A program made the translations under genes and the position numbers. From the NCBI RefSeq assembly GCF_009695765.1, contig NZ_VUNI01000006.1:1-64000 (forward strand): DNA of 64,000 nt, given 5' to 3'. Every line of letters starts with the position of its first letter. The first letter of the stretch is position 1. The notes under the pieces are model-generated. The model saw only the letters and a program-made list of their open reading frames with translations. It was not told the DNA's origin and made no database searches. The DNA is from Roseburia porci (lineage in GTDB: Bacteria > Bacillota > Clostridia > Lachnospirales > Lachnospiraceae). This document shows, in pieces, positions 16,598 to 25,251 of the stretch.

Positions 16598-17443
16598 ATG
16601 AGAATAGGAATCATAGGAGCAGGGCGCGTGGGCTGTTCGCTTGGAAAGTATTTCCGGCTGAAAGGAGCGCATCTTGTGGGATATTATGATGCCAGTGCTG
16701 AGGCTTCAAAAGAAGCCGCAGAATTTACACAGACAGACTATTTTGAAACACTGGAACAGTTGGTGCGTGAATCGGAGATTCTGTTTATCACGACACCGGA
16801 TACATGGATTGTTCCGGTCTGGGAAGAAATAAAAGAGCTGTCTCTTACGAATCAGATTATATGTCATTGTAGTGGCGCACTATCATCCGATTCATTTTCT
16901 GGAAGCGACGACATGGGGGTATCATGTTGTTCGGTTCATCCGATGTTACCGTTCAGTAACAAATTCTCATCATACGAACAATTAAATAAGGCTTTTTTTA
17001 CGGTGGAGGGACAGCCTCGCGCTGTAGAGGTGATTTCGCGCCTTTTGGAGGCATTTGGAAACGAAGTCTGCCGGATTGATGGAGCATGCAAGCCAAAATA
17101 TCATGCGGCAGCAAGCATACTGAGCAATCATGTGATCGCGGTGCTGGACACTGGATACCGTCTGCTCGAGGAATGCGGTTTTTCGAGGGAAGAAGCAGTA
17201 TGCGCGACCGCAGAACTTGTGCGTCGTAATGTGGAAAATGTCCTGGAGAAAGGCTGCGAAGAGGCTCTGACCGGACCAATCGAACGTATGGATACCGGGA
17301 CTGTACAAAAGCATCTGGACTGTTTAAGCAGCGAAGATGCAGGACTCTACCGTGTGCTTGGAAGCCGTCTGGTTGATCTGGCTGAAAAGAAGCATCCAGG
17401 GCAGGATTATGATGAGATGAGACTGATTATGGAAAGGAAATAA
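16598..17443 (+). CDS. Rossmann/DUF2520 protein, candidate PanG ketopantoate reductase
   Basis: A 281-residue NAD(P)-binding protein. It begins [19 protein letters not shown], a GxGxxG nucleotide-binding loop, followed by an all-helical C-terminal half ([20 protein letters not shown]) as in the Rossmann-like plus DUF2520 family. I recall this family including PanG, an alternative ketopantoate reductase described in Francisella. The position immediately upstream of panB (2-bp gap) and the absence of panE in the operon support the same role: reduction of 2-dehydropantoate to pantoate. The start is chosen at 16598 after GAAGGTGG; the longer frame from 16541 lacks a ribosome site. Confidence 0.75.
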   Translation: MRIGIIGAGRVGCSLGKYFRLKGAHLVGYYDASAEASKEAAEFTQTDYFETLEQLVRESEILFITTPDTWIVPVWEEIKELSLTNQIICHCSGALSSDSFSGSDDMGVSCCSVHPMLPFSNKFSSYEQLNKAFFTVEGQPRAVEVISRLLEAFGNEVCRIDGACKPKYHAAASILSNHVIAVLDTGYRLLEECGFSREEAVCATAELVRRNVENVLEKGCEEALTGPIERMDTGTVQKHLDCLSSEDAGLYRVLGSRLVDLAEKKHPGQDYDEMRLIMERK

Positions 17444-17445
17444 AA

Positions 17446-18273
17446 ATGAAAAACACAGTTGTAACATTTCAGGAAGCAAAGCAAAAAGGAGAGAAGCTTT
17501 CCATGCTGACAGCCTACGACTATTCTACTGCAAAGCTGATCGATGAAGCAGGCGTGAATGCAATTCTGGTAGGAGATTCGCTTGGAATGGTGGTTCTTGG
17601 TTATGAGGATACACTTTCTGTCACGATGGAAGATATGATCCATCACAGTGCAGCAGTTGCACGCGGAATCAAGGATACACTGCTGATCACAGATATGCCG
17701 TTTATGTCTTACCAGACTTCGGTATATGATGCAGTTGTCAATGCGGGAAGACTGGTGAAAGAAGGCCGTGCGCAGGCAGTGAAACTGGAAGGTGGAAAGG
17801 AAGTATGTCCACAGATCCGCGCAATCGTGAATGCTTCCATTCCGGTTTGTGCACATCTTGGACTTACTCCGCAGTCGGTCAACGCATTTGGTGGATTTAA
17901 GGTACAGGGAAAAGGGGAAGCAGCAGCACAGAAGCTTCTCGATGAGGCACGTGCCGTAGAAGAGGCTGGTGCATTTGCTCTTGTACTGGAATGTGTACCA
18001 AAAGCTCTGGCAGAAAAGATCACAGAGACAGTACATATTCCAACGATCGGAATCGGAGCCGGAGCAGGATGTGACGGACAGGTGCTGGTATATCAGGATA
18101 TGCTTGCCATGTATGCCAATATGAAACCAAAATTTGTAAAGCAGTTTGCACAGGTCGGCGAAGAAATGAGAAATGCATTCGCAGCATACCGAAAGGAAGT
18201 TGCAGATGGAACATTCCCTGGCGAGGAACATACATTTAAGATGGACGAGAGCATTCTCGACCGCCTGTATTAA
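17446..18273 (+). CDS. panB: 3-methyl-2-oxobutanoate hydroxymethyltransferase
   Basis: It makes ketopantoate from 2-oxoisovalerate and methylene-THF, the first committed step of pantothenate synthesis. The 275-residue protein has [20 protein letters not shown], the metal-binding [70 protein letters not shown] and [18 protein letters not shown], all hallmarks of PanB. Length is normal. It starts 2 bp after the PanG-like gene. The stop codon is followed almost at once by a 207-bp inverted-repeat element that separates it from panC. Confidence 0.97.
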   Translation: MKNTVVTFQEAKQKGEKLSMLTAYDYSTAKLIDEAGVNAILVGDSLGMVVLGYEDTLSVTMEDMIHHSAAVARGIKDTLLITDMPFMSYQTSVYDAVVNAGRLVKEGRAQAVKLEGGKEVCPQIRAIVNASIPVCAHLGLTPQSVNAFGGFKVQGKGEAAAQKLLDEARAVEEAGAFALVLECVPKALAEKITETVHIPTIGIGAGAGCDGQVLVYQDMLAMYANMKPKFVKQFAQVGEEMRNAFAAYRKEVADGTFPGEEHTFKMDESILDRLY

Positions 18274-18276
18274 ATT

Positions 18277-18483
18277 CAGGTAATTGCGAAACTATTGAAA
18301 TCTGAATTGGGCATGTACTGTGAGTACAGGTAACTCGCAGGTGCTTCAGAGCGGCCGGTATTTGGCGACCGTACTTTGGTCGCTTATGTACCGTTGCCAG
18401 CGATGAGCAGCGAGAGCGTGCCTGCGATTATTTGTACTCACAGTACATGCCAGTGTAAATTTAAAATAGTTCCGCATTACCTG
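18277..18483 (+). repeat. Long inverted-repeat (MITE-like) element between panB and panC
   Basis: A 207-bp stretch whose two roughly 65-nt ends are imperfect inverted copies. The outer 20 bases differ by one indel and one mismatch. A perfect 19-bp block, GGCATGTACTGTGAGTACA, lies at 18310-18328 with its complement at 18433-18451. Further in, TCGCAGG pairs with CCTGCGA, and the centre carries a CGACC/GGTCG hairpin. It contains no ORF and would form one very long hairpin in the pan mRNA. This architecture fits a miniature inverted-repeat or intergenic palindromic element. No second copy was seen in this window. Confidence 0.7.
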
Positions 18484-18511
18484 GTATTAAATTATGAAAA
18501 AGGAGCAGAAA

Positions 18512-19357
18512 ATGAAGATATACGGAGAAATCGATAAAGTAAGAGCAGAAGTAAAAGCATGGAAAAGAGAAGGAAAAACAGTCGGATTTGTTCCAACGAT
18601 GGGATATCTGCATGAAGGACACAAAAGTCTGATTGACGCAGCAAGACGAGAAAATGATAAGGTGGTTGTCAGCATTTTTGTAAATCCAATGCAGTTTGGA
18701 CCAAACGAGGATCTGGCAAGTTATCCAAGAGATATGGAGCATGATGCAAAACTTTGTGAGGATGCAGGAGTGGACATTATTTTTCATCCGGAACCGGAAG
18801 AAATGTATGATGACGGATTCTGTTCTTATGTGGACATGAACGGACTTACCACAGAACTTTGTGGGAAAACCCGTCCGATCCATTTCCGGGGAGTTCAGAC
18901 CGTTGTATTGAAATTATTCCATATCGTCACACCGGACCGTGCATATTTTGGTCAGAAAGATGCACAGCAGCTGGCTGTGATCCGTCGTATGGTAAAAGAT
19001 CTGAATGTTGACACCAAAATTATCGGCTGCCCGATCGTGCGTGAAGCAGACGGTCTTGCAAAGAGTTCGAGAAATACATATCTGAGTCCGGAAGAAAGAC
19101 AGGCGGCTCTGGTATTAAGCCGCAGCTTAAAAACAGGAAAGAATCTGGTAGATCAGGGAGAGACGGACGCTTCTGTTATCCGTGCAGCGATTACAACGGA
19201 GCTTGAAAAAGAGCCACTTGCAAAAATTGATTATGTGGATGTCGTTGATTTTGATACCATCACACCGGTACAAAAACTCACCGGATCCGTACTCGTGGCA
19301 ATTGCGGTTTATATTGGAAAAACACGTCTTATTGATAATTTTATCGTTGAAAAGTAA
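18512..19357 (+). CDS. panC: Pantothenate synthetase
   Basis: An ATP-dependent ligase joining pantoate and beta-alanine. The 281-residue protein has nucleotidyl-transferase motifs [62 protein letters not shown] and the KMSKS-like [12 protein letters not shown]. The start at 18512 is chosen because AAAGGAG lies 7 nt upstream; an in-frame ATG at 18494 lacks a ribosome site. It follows the inverted-repeat element, so its expression depends either on read-through of a large hairpin or on a promoter within the element. panD follows 14 bp downstream. Confidence 0.97.
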   Translation: MKIYGEIDKVRAEVKAWKREGKTVGFVPTMGYLHEGHKSLIDAARRENDKVVVSIFVNPMQFGPNEDLASYPRDMEHDAKLCEDAGVDIIFHPEPEEMYDDGFCSYVDMNGLTTELCGKTRPIHFRGVQTVVLKLFHIVTPDRAYFGQKDAQQLAVIRRMVKDLNVDTKIIGCPIVREADGLAKSSRNTYLSPEERQAALVLSRSLKTGKNLVDQGETDASVIRAAITTELEKEPLAKIDYVDVVDFDTITPVQKLTGSVLVAIAVYIGKTRLIDNFIVEK

Positions 19358-19371
19358 TCGGGAGAGAAAAA

Positions 19372-19767
19372 ATGAATTATACAATGTTAAAAGGAAAAAT
19401 CCATCGCGCGATTGTAAAACAGGCGGATCTGAATTATGTCGGAAGTATTACGGTGGATACCGAACTGCTTGAAGCAGCCGGAATTTTAGAATATGAGATG
19501 GTACAGATCGTGGACGTTGAGAATGGCAACCGTTTTGAAACTTACACGATCGCAGGTGAACCGGGATCTGGAATGATCTGTTTGAACGGTGCTGCTGCAA
19601 GACAGGTGGCGGTCGGTGATCATGTCATCCTTATGTGTTATGCACAGATGACACCGGAGGAAGCTGCGAACCATCATCCAAAGGTCGTATTTGTGGATGA
19701 TAAGAACCAGATCGCACGTGTGACAAACTATGAAAAACACGGTAAGCTGACGGAAGATTTTATGTAA
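19372..19767 (+). CDS. panD: Aspartate 1-decarboxylase precursor
   Basis: It makes beta-alanine from aspartate using a pyruvoyl cofactor formed by self-cleavage. The 131-residue proenzyme has the cleavage site Gly24-Ser25 in YVGSITVD at the conserved position, plus [17 protein letters not shown] and the [18 protein letters not shown] strand region. Length fits the family (about 127). It completes the panG-like/panB/panC/panD set, so the operon covers pantothenate from 2-oxoisovalerate and aspartate, provided the first gene supplies ketopantoate reduction. Confidence 0.96.
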   Translation: MNYTMLKGKIHRAIVKQADLNYVGSITVDTELLEAAGILEYEMVQIVDVENGNRFETYTIAGEPGSGMICLNGAAARQVAVGDHVILMCYAQMTPEEAANHHPKVVFVDDKNQIARVTNYEKHGKLTEDFM

Positions 19768-19862
19768 CACAGTCCGTTTGGATAAAATCCGCTCTATACA
19801 GAAAGTTGATCTTTTGCTATACTTAAATTAACTATGTATTTTGATATATGAGGAAAAGATCG

Positions 19863-20825
19863 ATGAAAAGAAATAAATGGTTAACACCAATTCTGGCAGG
19901 ACTCACTGCAGTCCTGCTTTTGAGCGGATGCGAAAATGAAAAAGAAAAGAACATGGAAGCCTACCGCCAGTATGGAATCAATTGTATGGAGCAGGAGGAC
20001 TATGATGGAGCATTAAAGGCTTTTCAGAAAGCACTCGATCAGTCCAATGGAAAGATCGGAAAGAAGGAACTGGACATCTGCTATTACAAAGCAGAAGCAC
20101 AGTATCGTTCCGGAGACAGTGACGCAGCACTGGACACTTACAATTCGATTATTTCATATGACAAGAATGCGGCAGATGCGTATTATCTGAGAGGAAATCT
20201 TTATTATGCGCTCGGAGATGGAGAGAAAGCAGCAGATGATTATCAGAAAGCAGTCAGTGCAGATAAGGATAATTATGAGCTTTACATCGGAATTTATGAG
20301 TCTCTTGCAGCAAATGGACAGGAGTCGGATGGAGAAACCTATTTAAACGAGGCTTTAAAGCTGAAAGGCGACAAAGAAAACGACAATCTGCAGAAAGGCC
20401 GAATATATCTGCTCTTAAATGATTATGATAATGCAAAGACATGTCTGCAAAAGGCATTGGATGCAGGGAACACAGATGCCAATTTCTATCTGGCACAGGT
20501 AAGTGAAGCAACCGGAGACAGTGATGCAGCGGATTCGTATGTGCAGGCTTACCTTGACAGTGGAAACGTTGATTCCGAGGATATGTATGAGATCGGAAAG
20601 CAGCAGATGGACAAAGGGGATTACGATCATGCAGTGACTTACTTTGAGGCAGGTCTTGCAATGGAGGAAGTTCCGAACAAACAGGCATTGATGAAAAAAT
20701 GCATTGCGGCATATGAATATAAAAACGATTTTGAATCAGCCAAAAAGATGATGGCGGAATACGTGGAAGCATACCCGGATGACCAAGATGCAGCCAGGGA
20801 ATATGTTTTTCTGCAGACAAGATAA
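19863..20825 (+). CDS. TPR-repeat lipoprotein
   Basis: A predicted lipoprotein of about 320 residues: Lys-rich N-terminus, hydrophobic stretch and lipobox LLSGC, then tandem tetratricopeptide repeats (for example AYRQYGINCMEQEDYDGALKAF and AADAYYLRGNLYYALGDGEKA). TPR arrays mediate protein contacts at the outer face of the membrane. GAGGAAAA lies just upstream of the ATG at 19863; an ATG at 19848 would overlap it. It ends 8 bp before hflX, so the two are probably co-transcribed. No specific function is recognised. Confidence 0.8.
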   Translation: MKRNKWLTPILAGLTAVLLLSGCENEKEKNMEAYRQYGINCMEQEDYDGALKAFQKALDQSNGKIGKKELDICYYKAEAQYRSGDSDAALDTYNSIISYDKNAADAYYLRGNLYYALGDGEKAADDYQKAVSADKDNYELYIGIYESLAANGQESDGETYLNEALKLKGDKENDNLQKGRIYLLLNDYDNAKTCLQKALDAGNTDANFYLAQVSEATGDSDAADSYVQAYLDSGNVDSEDMYEIGKQQMDKGDYDHAVTYFEAGLAMEEVPNKQALMKKCIAAYEYKNDFESAKKMMAEYVEAYPDDQDAAREYVFLQTR

Positions 20826-20833
20826 GGAGCATT

Positions 20834-22081
20834 ATGGCAGAAGCATTTGAGTTGGAAGAATTACAGGAAAAAGTAATACTGGTAGGAGTCAGCGAGCAGG
20901 AGGGAGACGATGCGGAAGATTCTCTTGTTGAGCTTGCAGAACTTGTCAGGACAGCGGGAGCACAGGTGGTTGGAACATTGATCCAGAAGCGTGAACTGAT
21001 CCATCCGGGAACTTATGTGGGAACCGGTAAGGTGGCAGAGATTGCAGAACTGATTGAACAGACCGGTGCAACAGGCATAGTCTGTGATGATGAACTTTCT
21101 CCGGCACAGCTTAAGAATCTGGAGGACCAGCTTCAGACAAAGGTAATGGATCGTACGCTGATCATTCTTGATATTTTTGCTGACCGTGCGACAACCAGTG
21201 AGGGTAAGATCCAGGTCGAACTTGCACAGTTGAAATACCGGATGAGCCGTCTGACAGGACTTGGAAGATCCATGTCCCGTCTTGGAGGTGGAATCGGAAC
21301 AAGAGGTCCTGGAGAGAAAAAGCTTGAGATTGACCGAAGACTGATCAAGGACCGCATTGCCCAGCTGAACCGTGAACTGAAAGAAGTGCAGAAGCACAGA
21401 GATGTTGCCAGAGCACAGCGTACCCGGAATCAGATCCCGGTTGTGGCAATCGTAGGTTATACGAATGCCGGAAAATCCACACTGTTAAATCATCTGACGG
21501 ATGCAGGTGTTCTTGAGGAAGATAAATTATTTGCAACGCTGGATCCGACAACACGTCTTCTGGAACTTCCGGGAAGACAGCAGGTGCTTTTGACGGATAC
21601 GGTCGGATTTATCCGCAAGCTCCCACATCACCTGATCGAAGCATTTAAAAGTACGCTTGAAGAGGCAAAATATGCAGACTATATCTTTCATGTAGTGGAT
21701 GCATCCAACCCACAGAGGGATAAACAGATGCACATTGTGTATGAGACGCTTGATCAGCTTGGGGTAAAGGATAAAACGGTGGTAACACTGTTTAATAAAC
21801 AGGATCTTCGAACCGATGATGAACCAATGCATGATTTTCGTGCAGATCATACATTAGCGATCTCTGCGGCAAAGAATGAAGGTTTAGAAGAGATCAAAGA
21901 ATTACTATCTGAGATTTTAAGAGAAAATAAAATCTATATTGAACGTGTAATCCCGTATGCGGATGCAGGAATGATCCAGATGATCCGCAAACAGGGAGAA
22001 CTGATATCAGAAGAATATGAGGCAGATGGCATTGCAGTCAAAGCTTACGTACCGATGGAGGTATATGGAAAGCTTCCTTAA
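20834..22081 (+). CDS. hflX: Ribosome-associated GTPase HflX
   Basis: A 415-residue GTPase that acts on stalled ribosomes. The N-terminal HflX domain has GTYVGTGKVAEIAELIEQTG and CDDELSPAQLKNLE. A Gly-rich linker follows (SRLGGGIGTRGPGEKKLEID). The G domain has G1 GYTNAGKST, G3 DTVGFIRKLPHHLIEAF and a G4-like NKQD. Length fits the family. The stop codon overlaps the convergent GntR gene by 4 bp with no terminator between them. Confidence 0.95.
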   Translation: MAEAFELEELQEKVILVGVSEQEGDDAEDSLVELAELVRTAGAQVVGTLIQKRELIHPGTYVGTGKVAEIAELIEQTGATGIVCDDELSPAQLKNLEDQLQTKVMDRTLIILDIFADRATTSEGKIQVELAQLKYRMSRLTGLGRSMSRLGGGIGTRGPGEKKLEIDRRLIKDRIAQLNRELKEVQKHRDVARAQRTRNQIPVVAIVGYTNAGKSTLLNHLTDAGVLEEDKLFATLDPTTRLLELPGRQQVLLTDTVGFIRKLPHHLIEAFKSTLEEAKYADYIFHVVDASNPQRDKQMHIVYETLDQLGVKDKTVVTLFNKQDLRTDDEPMHDFRADHTLAISAAKNEGLEEIKELLSEILRENKIYIERVIPYADAGMIQMIRKQGELISEEYEADGIAVKAYVPMEVYGKLP

Positions 22082-22779
22082 TAAATTGGCATTGCCCCGT
22101 CAATACTATCTTTAGAGCTTTGGGAGATGTGCTCCAGAAGCTCTTCTTTTTTGCGTGCGAGCAGAAGCTCCATAAATTTCTCGCTGCGCTGAACCAGAGC
22201 ATCACGTCCGTAATTTATGACAAAGCGGGTCCACAGAGGACAGACAAGTTCGCGGAAAGACATAAAGAATAACGGAAGAAGCATATTCCCGCTGATGTAG
22301 GAAAGTTCGTGATATAACCGGAATGTATTTTCTACAACTTCGTCATTGGTTGTACTGTTTTGAATGTTATGAAGCAGCGGAACAAGACTTTGCAGTTCTT
22401 CATCGCTTGCCTGGTCAACGGAAAGGGAAGCTGCAAGATTAACCAGTACGATCCGGAGCTCAAGGATCGAACGGACTTCTTTCCGACCGATGTTACCTCC
22501 ATGGAAATGCATAATGGAAACAAGGGTATCAAGCGTTCCGTTTCTACGGTAGTCTTCAACAAATGTTCCGACTCTTGGTTTTACAACGAGAAATCCCTTT
22601 TTTTCCATCTCAGAGATGCCGGAATTTACAACAGCCCGGCTTACCTGCATAGATGCAGCGAGTTCACGTTCGCTTGGAAGTTTCGTTCCAATCGGAAGTT
22701 CACCGGATAAGATTTTTGTTTCAAGCTCTGTAATAAATAATTCCTTAAGAGAAGGAGTTGCTAATTTCTGAAAGTTCAT
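22078..22779 (-). CDS. GntR-family regulator, FadR subfamily
   Basis: A 233-residue repressor-type protein with an N-terminal winged helix (LPIGTKLPSERELAASMQVS, then RAVVNSGISEMEKKGFLVV) and an all-helical FCD/FadR-like ligand domain. The FCD metal-binding histidines are not obvious, so the effector is unclear. A perfect FadR-type operator (TGGT-N3-ACCA) lies 20 bp upstream of its ATG at 22799-22809, suggesting autoregulation. A second copy lies at 22986-22996 beside a divergent promoter. No sugar-acid catabolic genes, the usual targets, are adjacent. Confidence 0.85.
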   Translation of the reverse strand: MNFQKLATPSLKELFITELETKILSGELPIGTKLPSERELAASMQVSRAVVNSGISEMEKKGFLVVKPRVGTFVEDYRRNGTLDTLVSIMHFHGGNIGRKEVRSILELRIVLVNLAASLSVDQASDEELQSLVPLLHNIQNSTTNDEVVENTFRLYHELSYISGNMLLPLFFMSFRELVCPLWTRFVINYGRDALVQRSEKFMELLLARKKEELLEHISQSSKDSIDGAMPIY

Positions 22780-22798
22780 TTCTATTCTCCAAAATACT

Positions 22799-22809
22799 TG
22801 GTCATACCA
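22799..22809 (-). promoter_or_regulatory. FadR-type operator upstream of the GntR gene
   Basis: TGGTCATACCA is a perfect match to the TGGT-N3-ACCA palindrome typical of FadR-subfamily regulators, set 20 bp upstream of the GntR start codon. Outer bases CT and AAG extend partial symmetry. Confidence 0.65.
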
Positions 22810-22931
22810 GATACCAAGTCATTTAATTCGATACTTTAAGTTGATAACTACAACAATACTACAATATTCTAATTGGAAAAACAATATATTATTCGCGAAA
22901 ATATGGAGAAAACGACAATTTTTATCAACGA

Positions 22932-22960
22932 TTGACATAGCACAATAATTGTGCTATGTT
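22932..22960 (+). promoter_or_regulatory. Promoter with a palindromic spacer
   Basis: TTGACA (22932-22937) and TATGTT (22955-22960) are spaced by 17 bp. The spacer and flanks form a perfect palindrome at 22936-22958, with 11-base arms CATAGCACAAT and ATTGTGCTATG around one central A. A bound dimer would cover both promoter elements. No ORF follows before the terminator at 23072. Confidence 0.6.
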
Positions 22961-22985
22961 TAAGACCTAATGTTATTTGTGCGGC

Positions 22986-22996
22986 TGGTTGTACCA
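22986..22996 (+). promoter_or_regulatory. Second FadR-type operator
   Basis: TGGTTGTACCA matches TGGT-N3-ACCA perfectly. It lies about 26 bp downstream of the -10 box of the palindromic promoter, a road-block position, and 187 bp from the operator of the GntR gene. Confidence 0.6.
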
Positions 22997-23071
22997 GAAC
23001 AGGGATTACCTGGACAACTAAAAACGGATCTCGCAGATATAACAGGAGGGAGTATTTTTCATATTCTTTGG

Positions 23072-23105
23072 AACCGGCAGATGATTGAGGGGTCATCTGC
23101 CGGTT
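23072..23105 (+). terminator. Terminator-like hairpin with no upstream ORF
   Basis: A perfect 13-bp stem (AACCGGCAGATGA with TCATCTGCCGGTT, 8-nt loop) followed by only TGACG, so the T tract is poor. It closes a transcript of about 140 nt that would start near 22967. AGGAGGG at 23044-23050 looks like a ribosome site but has no ATG, GTG or TTG at usable distance. Confidence 0.55.
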
Positions 23106-23110
23106 TGACG

Positions 23111-23139
23111 TTGCGATTGTGATGAATATACATTATAAT
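23111..23139 (+). promoter_or_regulatory. Predicted promoter of the six-gene operon
   Basis: TTGCGA and TATAAT are separated by 17 bp, directly after the hairpin at 23072-23105. It gives a 5' UTR of about 70 nt before the gene at 23216. Confidence 0.65.
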
Positions 23140-23215
23140 TGAAACTGTAGCAGACTGGGACAAAAGGTTTGCATGAGTAAGGTATGATTTTTCAGAAAAA
23201 TGGGATAGTTATAGA

Positions 23216-24583
23216 ATGAGTAAACAGCAGAAACAACAAAAAGATGCAGAGCGCGCTGCTGAGAAGAAAAGAAAACTTAAGGACAGGCAGCTTCGCAGAG
23301 AAGATATATTATATCGTAAAACACATCCCATCCGTTGGGATAAACTGGATAATACTGCACATTTGTTTCCGGTTATTGCCGGAGAGAGCATGACCAATGT
23401 ATATCGGATCAGTGTAACATTAAACGAGAAGATCAATAAACAGATCCTCCAGGAGGCACTCGATATGGTACTCCCGAAATTCGATGGATTTAATGTCCGG
23501 CTGAGACAGGGGGTGTTCTGGTATTATTTTGAAGAGAATGGAAAGAGTGCACCCAAGGTTGTGGAGGAGCATACGTTTCCATGCAGGTATATTGAACAGA
23601 ATCAGAATCATAGCTATATGTTTAGGGTGACTTATTACGATTGCAGGATTAATCTTGAGGTATTTCATGTCCTGACAGATGGAATGGGCGGACTTAATTT
23701 TATCCGGGAACTGACTTACCAGTATCTGAGACTGGTGCATCCGGAACTTCGGGAGATCACAGGGGATACGCTCAGTGATGGAACATCGCTGAACAGAGAA
23801 GACAGCTTTGTAAAAAATTACAAGAAAAAAAGTCCAAGTGGATATCAGAAGAAGAAAGCTTATATGATACGTCTGGACAAACTTCCATCGGGAGAATTTG
23901 GGGTTATGCATGGCAGCATGCAAGTTTCCCAGCTGAAAGAAGTTGCACATCGGTATGGCGGGTCGATCAACGAATATCTGGTTGCAGCATTTGTATGGAG
24001 CACGTATGTAGAATGTCTTCACAAAATGCCGTCTGATAAGCCGATACGCGTAGCAGTTCCGGTCAATTTAAGACCGTATTTTGACTCTGTGACAACCAAA
24101 AACTTTTTTATCATGGTATCGGCAGAATTCCATCCGACAAAGGAAGAATACACATTTGAAGAGGTTTTTTCCATTATCCAGACAAGCTTAAGATCACAGA
24201 TCAATAAGGAGCATCTGGAACATCTGTTTTCTTACAGTGTGGCAGGACAGTTGAATAAATTTGCCCGTCCGGTTCCACTCATTTTTAAAAATTTATTCAT
24301 GAAGATGGTGTATACAAAGTCGGCGCTGGCAAATACCACTACGGTAACAAATATCGGAAATATTCAGGTTGAGGATATTTATCGTCCATATATTTCGAAG
24401 TTCCATTCATTTATTGCAATGTCAAAGGGACAGTCGATAAAGGGAACGATCTGTTCTTATGGAGACACACTGGTATTTTCTTTTAGTTCGATTTTTTATG
24501 ATGCATCGATCCAGAAAGCATTTTTCCGAAAAATAGCAGCAGACGGGGTGGATGTTTCAATTGAGACAAATGGAGTATATTAA
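23216..24583 (+). CDS. Condensation/alcohol acetyltransferase-like protein
   Basis: A 455-residue protein of the chloramphenicol acetyltransferase/condensation-domain fold. The active-site HxxxDG motif is His151-Val-Leu-Thr-Asp155-Gly156, followed by MGGLNFIREL. The second half has the solvent-channel type region (NEYLVAAFVWSTYVECL and RVAVPVNLRPYF). It most resembles alcohol O-acetyltransferase-like proteins that stand alone, not NRPS modules; no carrier protein is nearby. The N-terminal 35 residues are highly charged (Lys/Arg/Glu/Gln). It starts a tightly packed six-gene operon with only a weak GGGA ribosome site. Donor and acceptor are unknown. Confidence 0.75.
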   Translation: MSKQQKQQKDAERAAEKKRKLKDRQLRREDILYRKTHPIRWDKLDNTAHLFPVIAGESMTNVYRISVTLNEKINKQILQEALDMVLPKFDGFNVRLRQGVFWYYFEENGKSAPKVVEEHTFPCRYIEQNQNHSYMFRVTYYDCRINLEVFHVLTDGMGGLNFIRELTYQYLRLVHPELREITGDTLSDGTSLNREDSFVKNYKKKSPSGYQKKKAYMIRLDKLPSGEFGVMHGSMQVSQLKEVAHRYGGSINEYLVAAFVWSTYVECLHKMPSDKPIRVAVPVNLRPYFDSVTTKNFFIMVSAEFHPTKEEYTFEEVFSIIQTSLRSQINKEHLEHLFSYSVAGQLNKFARPVPLIFKNLFMKMVYTKSALANTTTVTNIGNIQVEDIYRPYISKFHSFIAMSKGQSIKGTICSYGDTLVFSFSSIFYDASIQKAFFRKIAADGVDVSIETNGVY

Positions 24584-24585
24584 TT

Positions 24586-25251
24586 ATGAGCAGATGTAAA
24601 AAATGTAATATTGAAGTGCTGGATGAAACGGATAAATGTCCGCTCTGCCATCAGGTGCTGGAGAAGGATGGAGTGGCACAGCACAATATGTATCCGAATG
24701 TCCGGATTGCGACAAGAAGATTCCGTCTGGCTTCCGATTGCCTGTTATTTGTGTCGATCGTTGCAGAGACGATTATGCTGTATATCAATTATCTTGCAGA
24801 TTCCCATTTCTGGTGGAGCTTTATTGTAGGGCTGATTCTGATCTACGTCAATGTGACACTGCGTCTTGCCATTATGGGACGGTCCGGTTATCAGTTTAAG
24901 ATCATAAGTCTTACATTTATTGCAGTTGTGCTTCTTGTGGGAATTGATTTCCTTACCGGATACAAAGGCTGGTCGGTCAATTATATTTTCCCTGCGGGAA
25001 TTATTCTTGTTGATATTGGAATCCTGGTTCTGATGGCAGTAAATCGCAGGAACTGGCAGAGTTATATGATGCTACAGATTTTTATGATATTATTGGGATT
25101 GATTTCATTGATCCTGGTTGCAGTGGGGGTAATTGATTTCCCGTATTTTGCTGTGGCAGCATTTGGGGTATCGTTTTTTATATTCCTTGGAACCGTGATC
25201 ATTGGTGATCAGAGAGCAAGAACAGAGCTAAAGCGGAGATTTCATTTATGA
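24586..25251 (+). CDS. Zinc-ribbon membrane protein (DUF6320-like)
   Basis: A 221-residue protein beginning with a zinc ribbon (CKKCNIEVLDETDKCPLC: two CxxC pairs 11 residues apart). About six hydrophobic segments follow, from SDCLLFVSIVAETIMLYINY to VAAFGVSFFIFLGTVIIGD, and a short basic tail. I believe it corresponds to the DUF6320 group, but I am not certain of the number. It starts 2 bp after the acyltransferase gene and overlaps the esterase gene, so the three are translationally linked. A zinc ribbon facing the cytosol on a membrane protein suggests a sensor or scaffold; function unknown. Confidence 0.7.
   Translation: MSRCKKCNIEVLDETDKCPLCHQVLEKDGVAQHNMYPNVRIATRRFRLASDCLLFVSIVAETIMLYINYLADSHFWWSFIVGLILIYVNVTLRLAIMGRSGYQFKIISLTFIAVVLLVGIDFLTGYKGWSVNYIFPAGIILVDIGILVLMAVNRRNWQSYMMLQIFMILLGLISLILVAVGVIDFPYFAVAAFGVSFFIFLGTVIIGDQRARTELKRRFHL

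Noticed and set aside
23041-23110. Small ORF starting ATT or TTG after AGGAGGG
   Set aside because: ATT starts are very rare, and the TTG at 23068 is 17 nt from the ribosome-site-like sequence and encodes only six residues.
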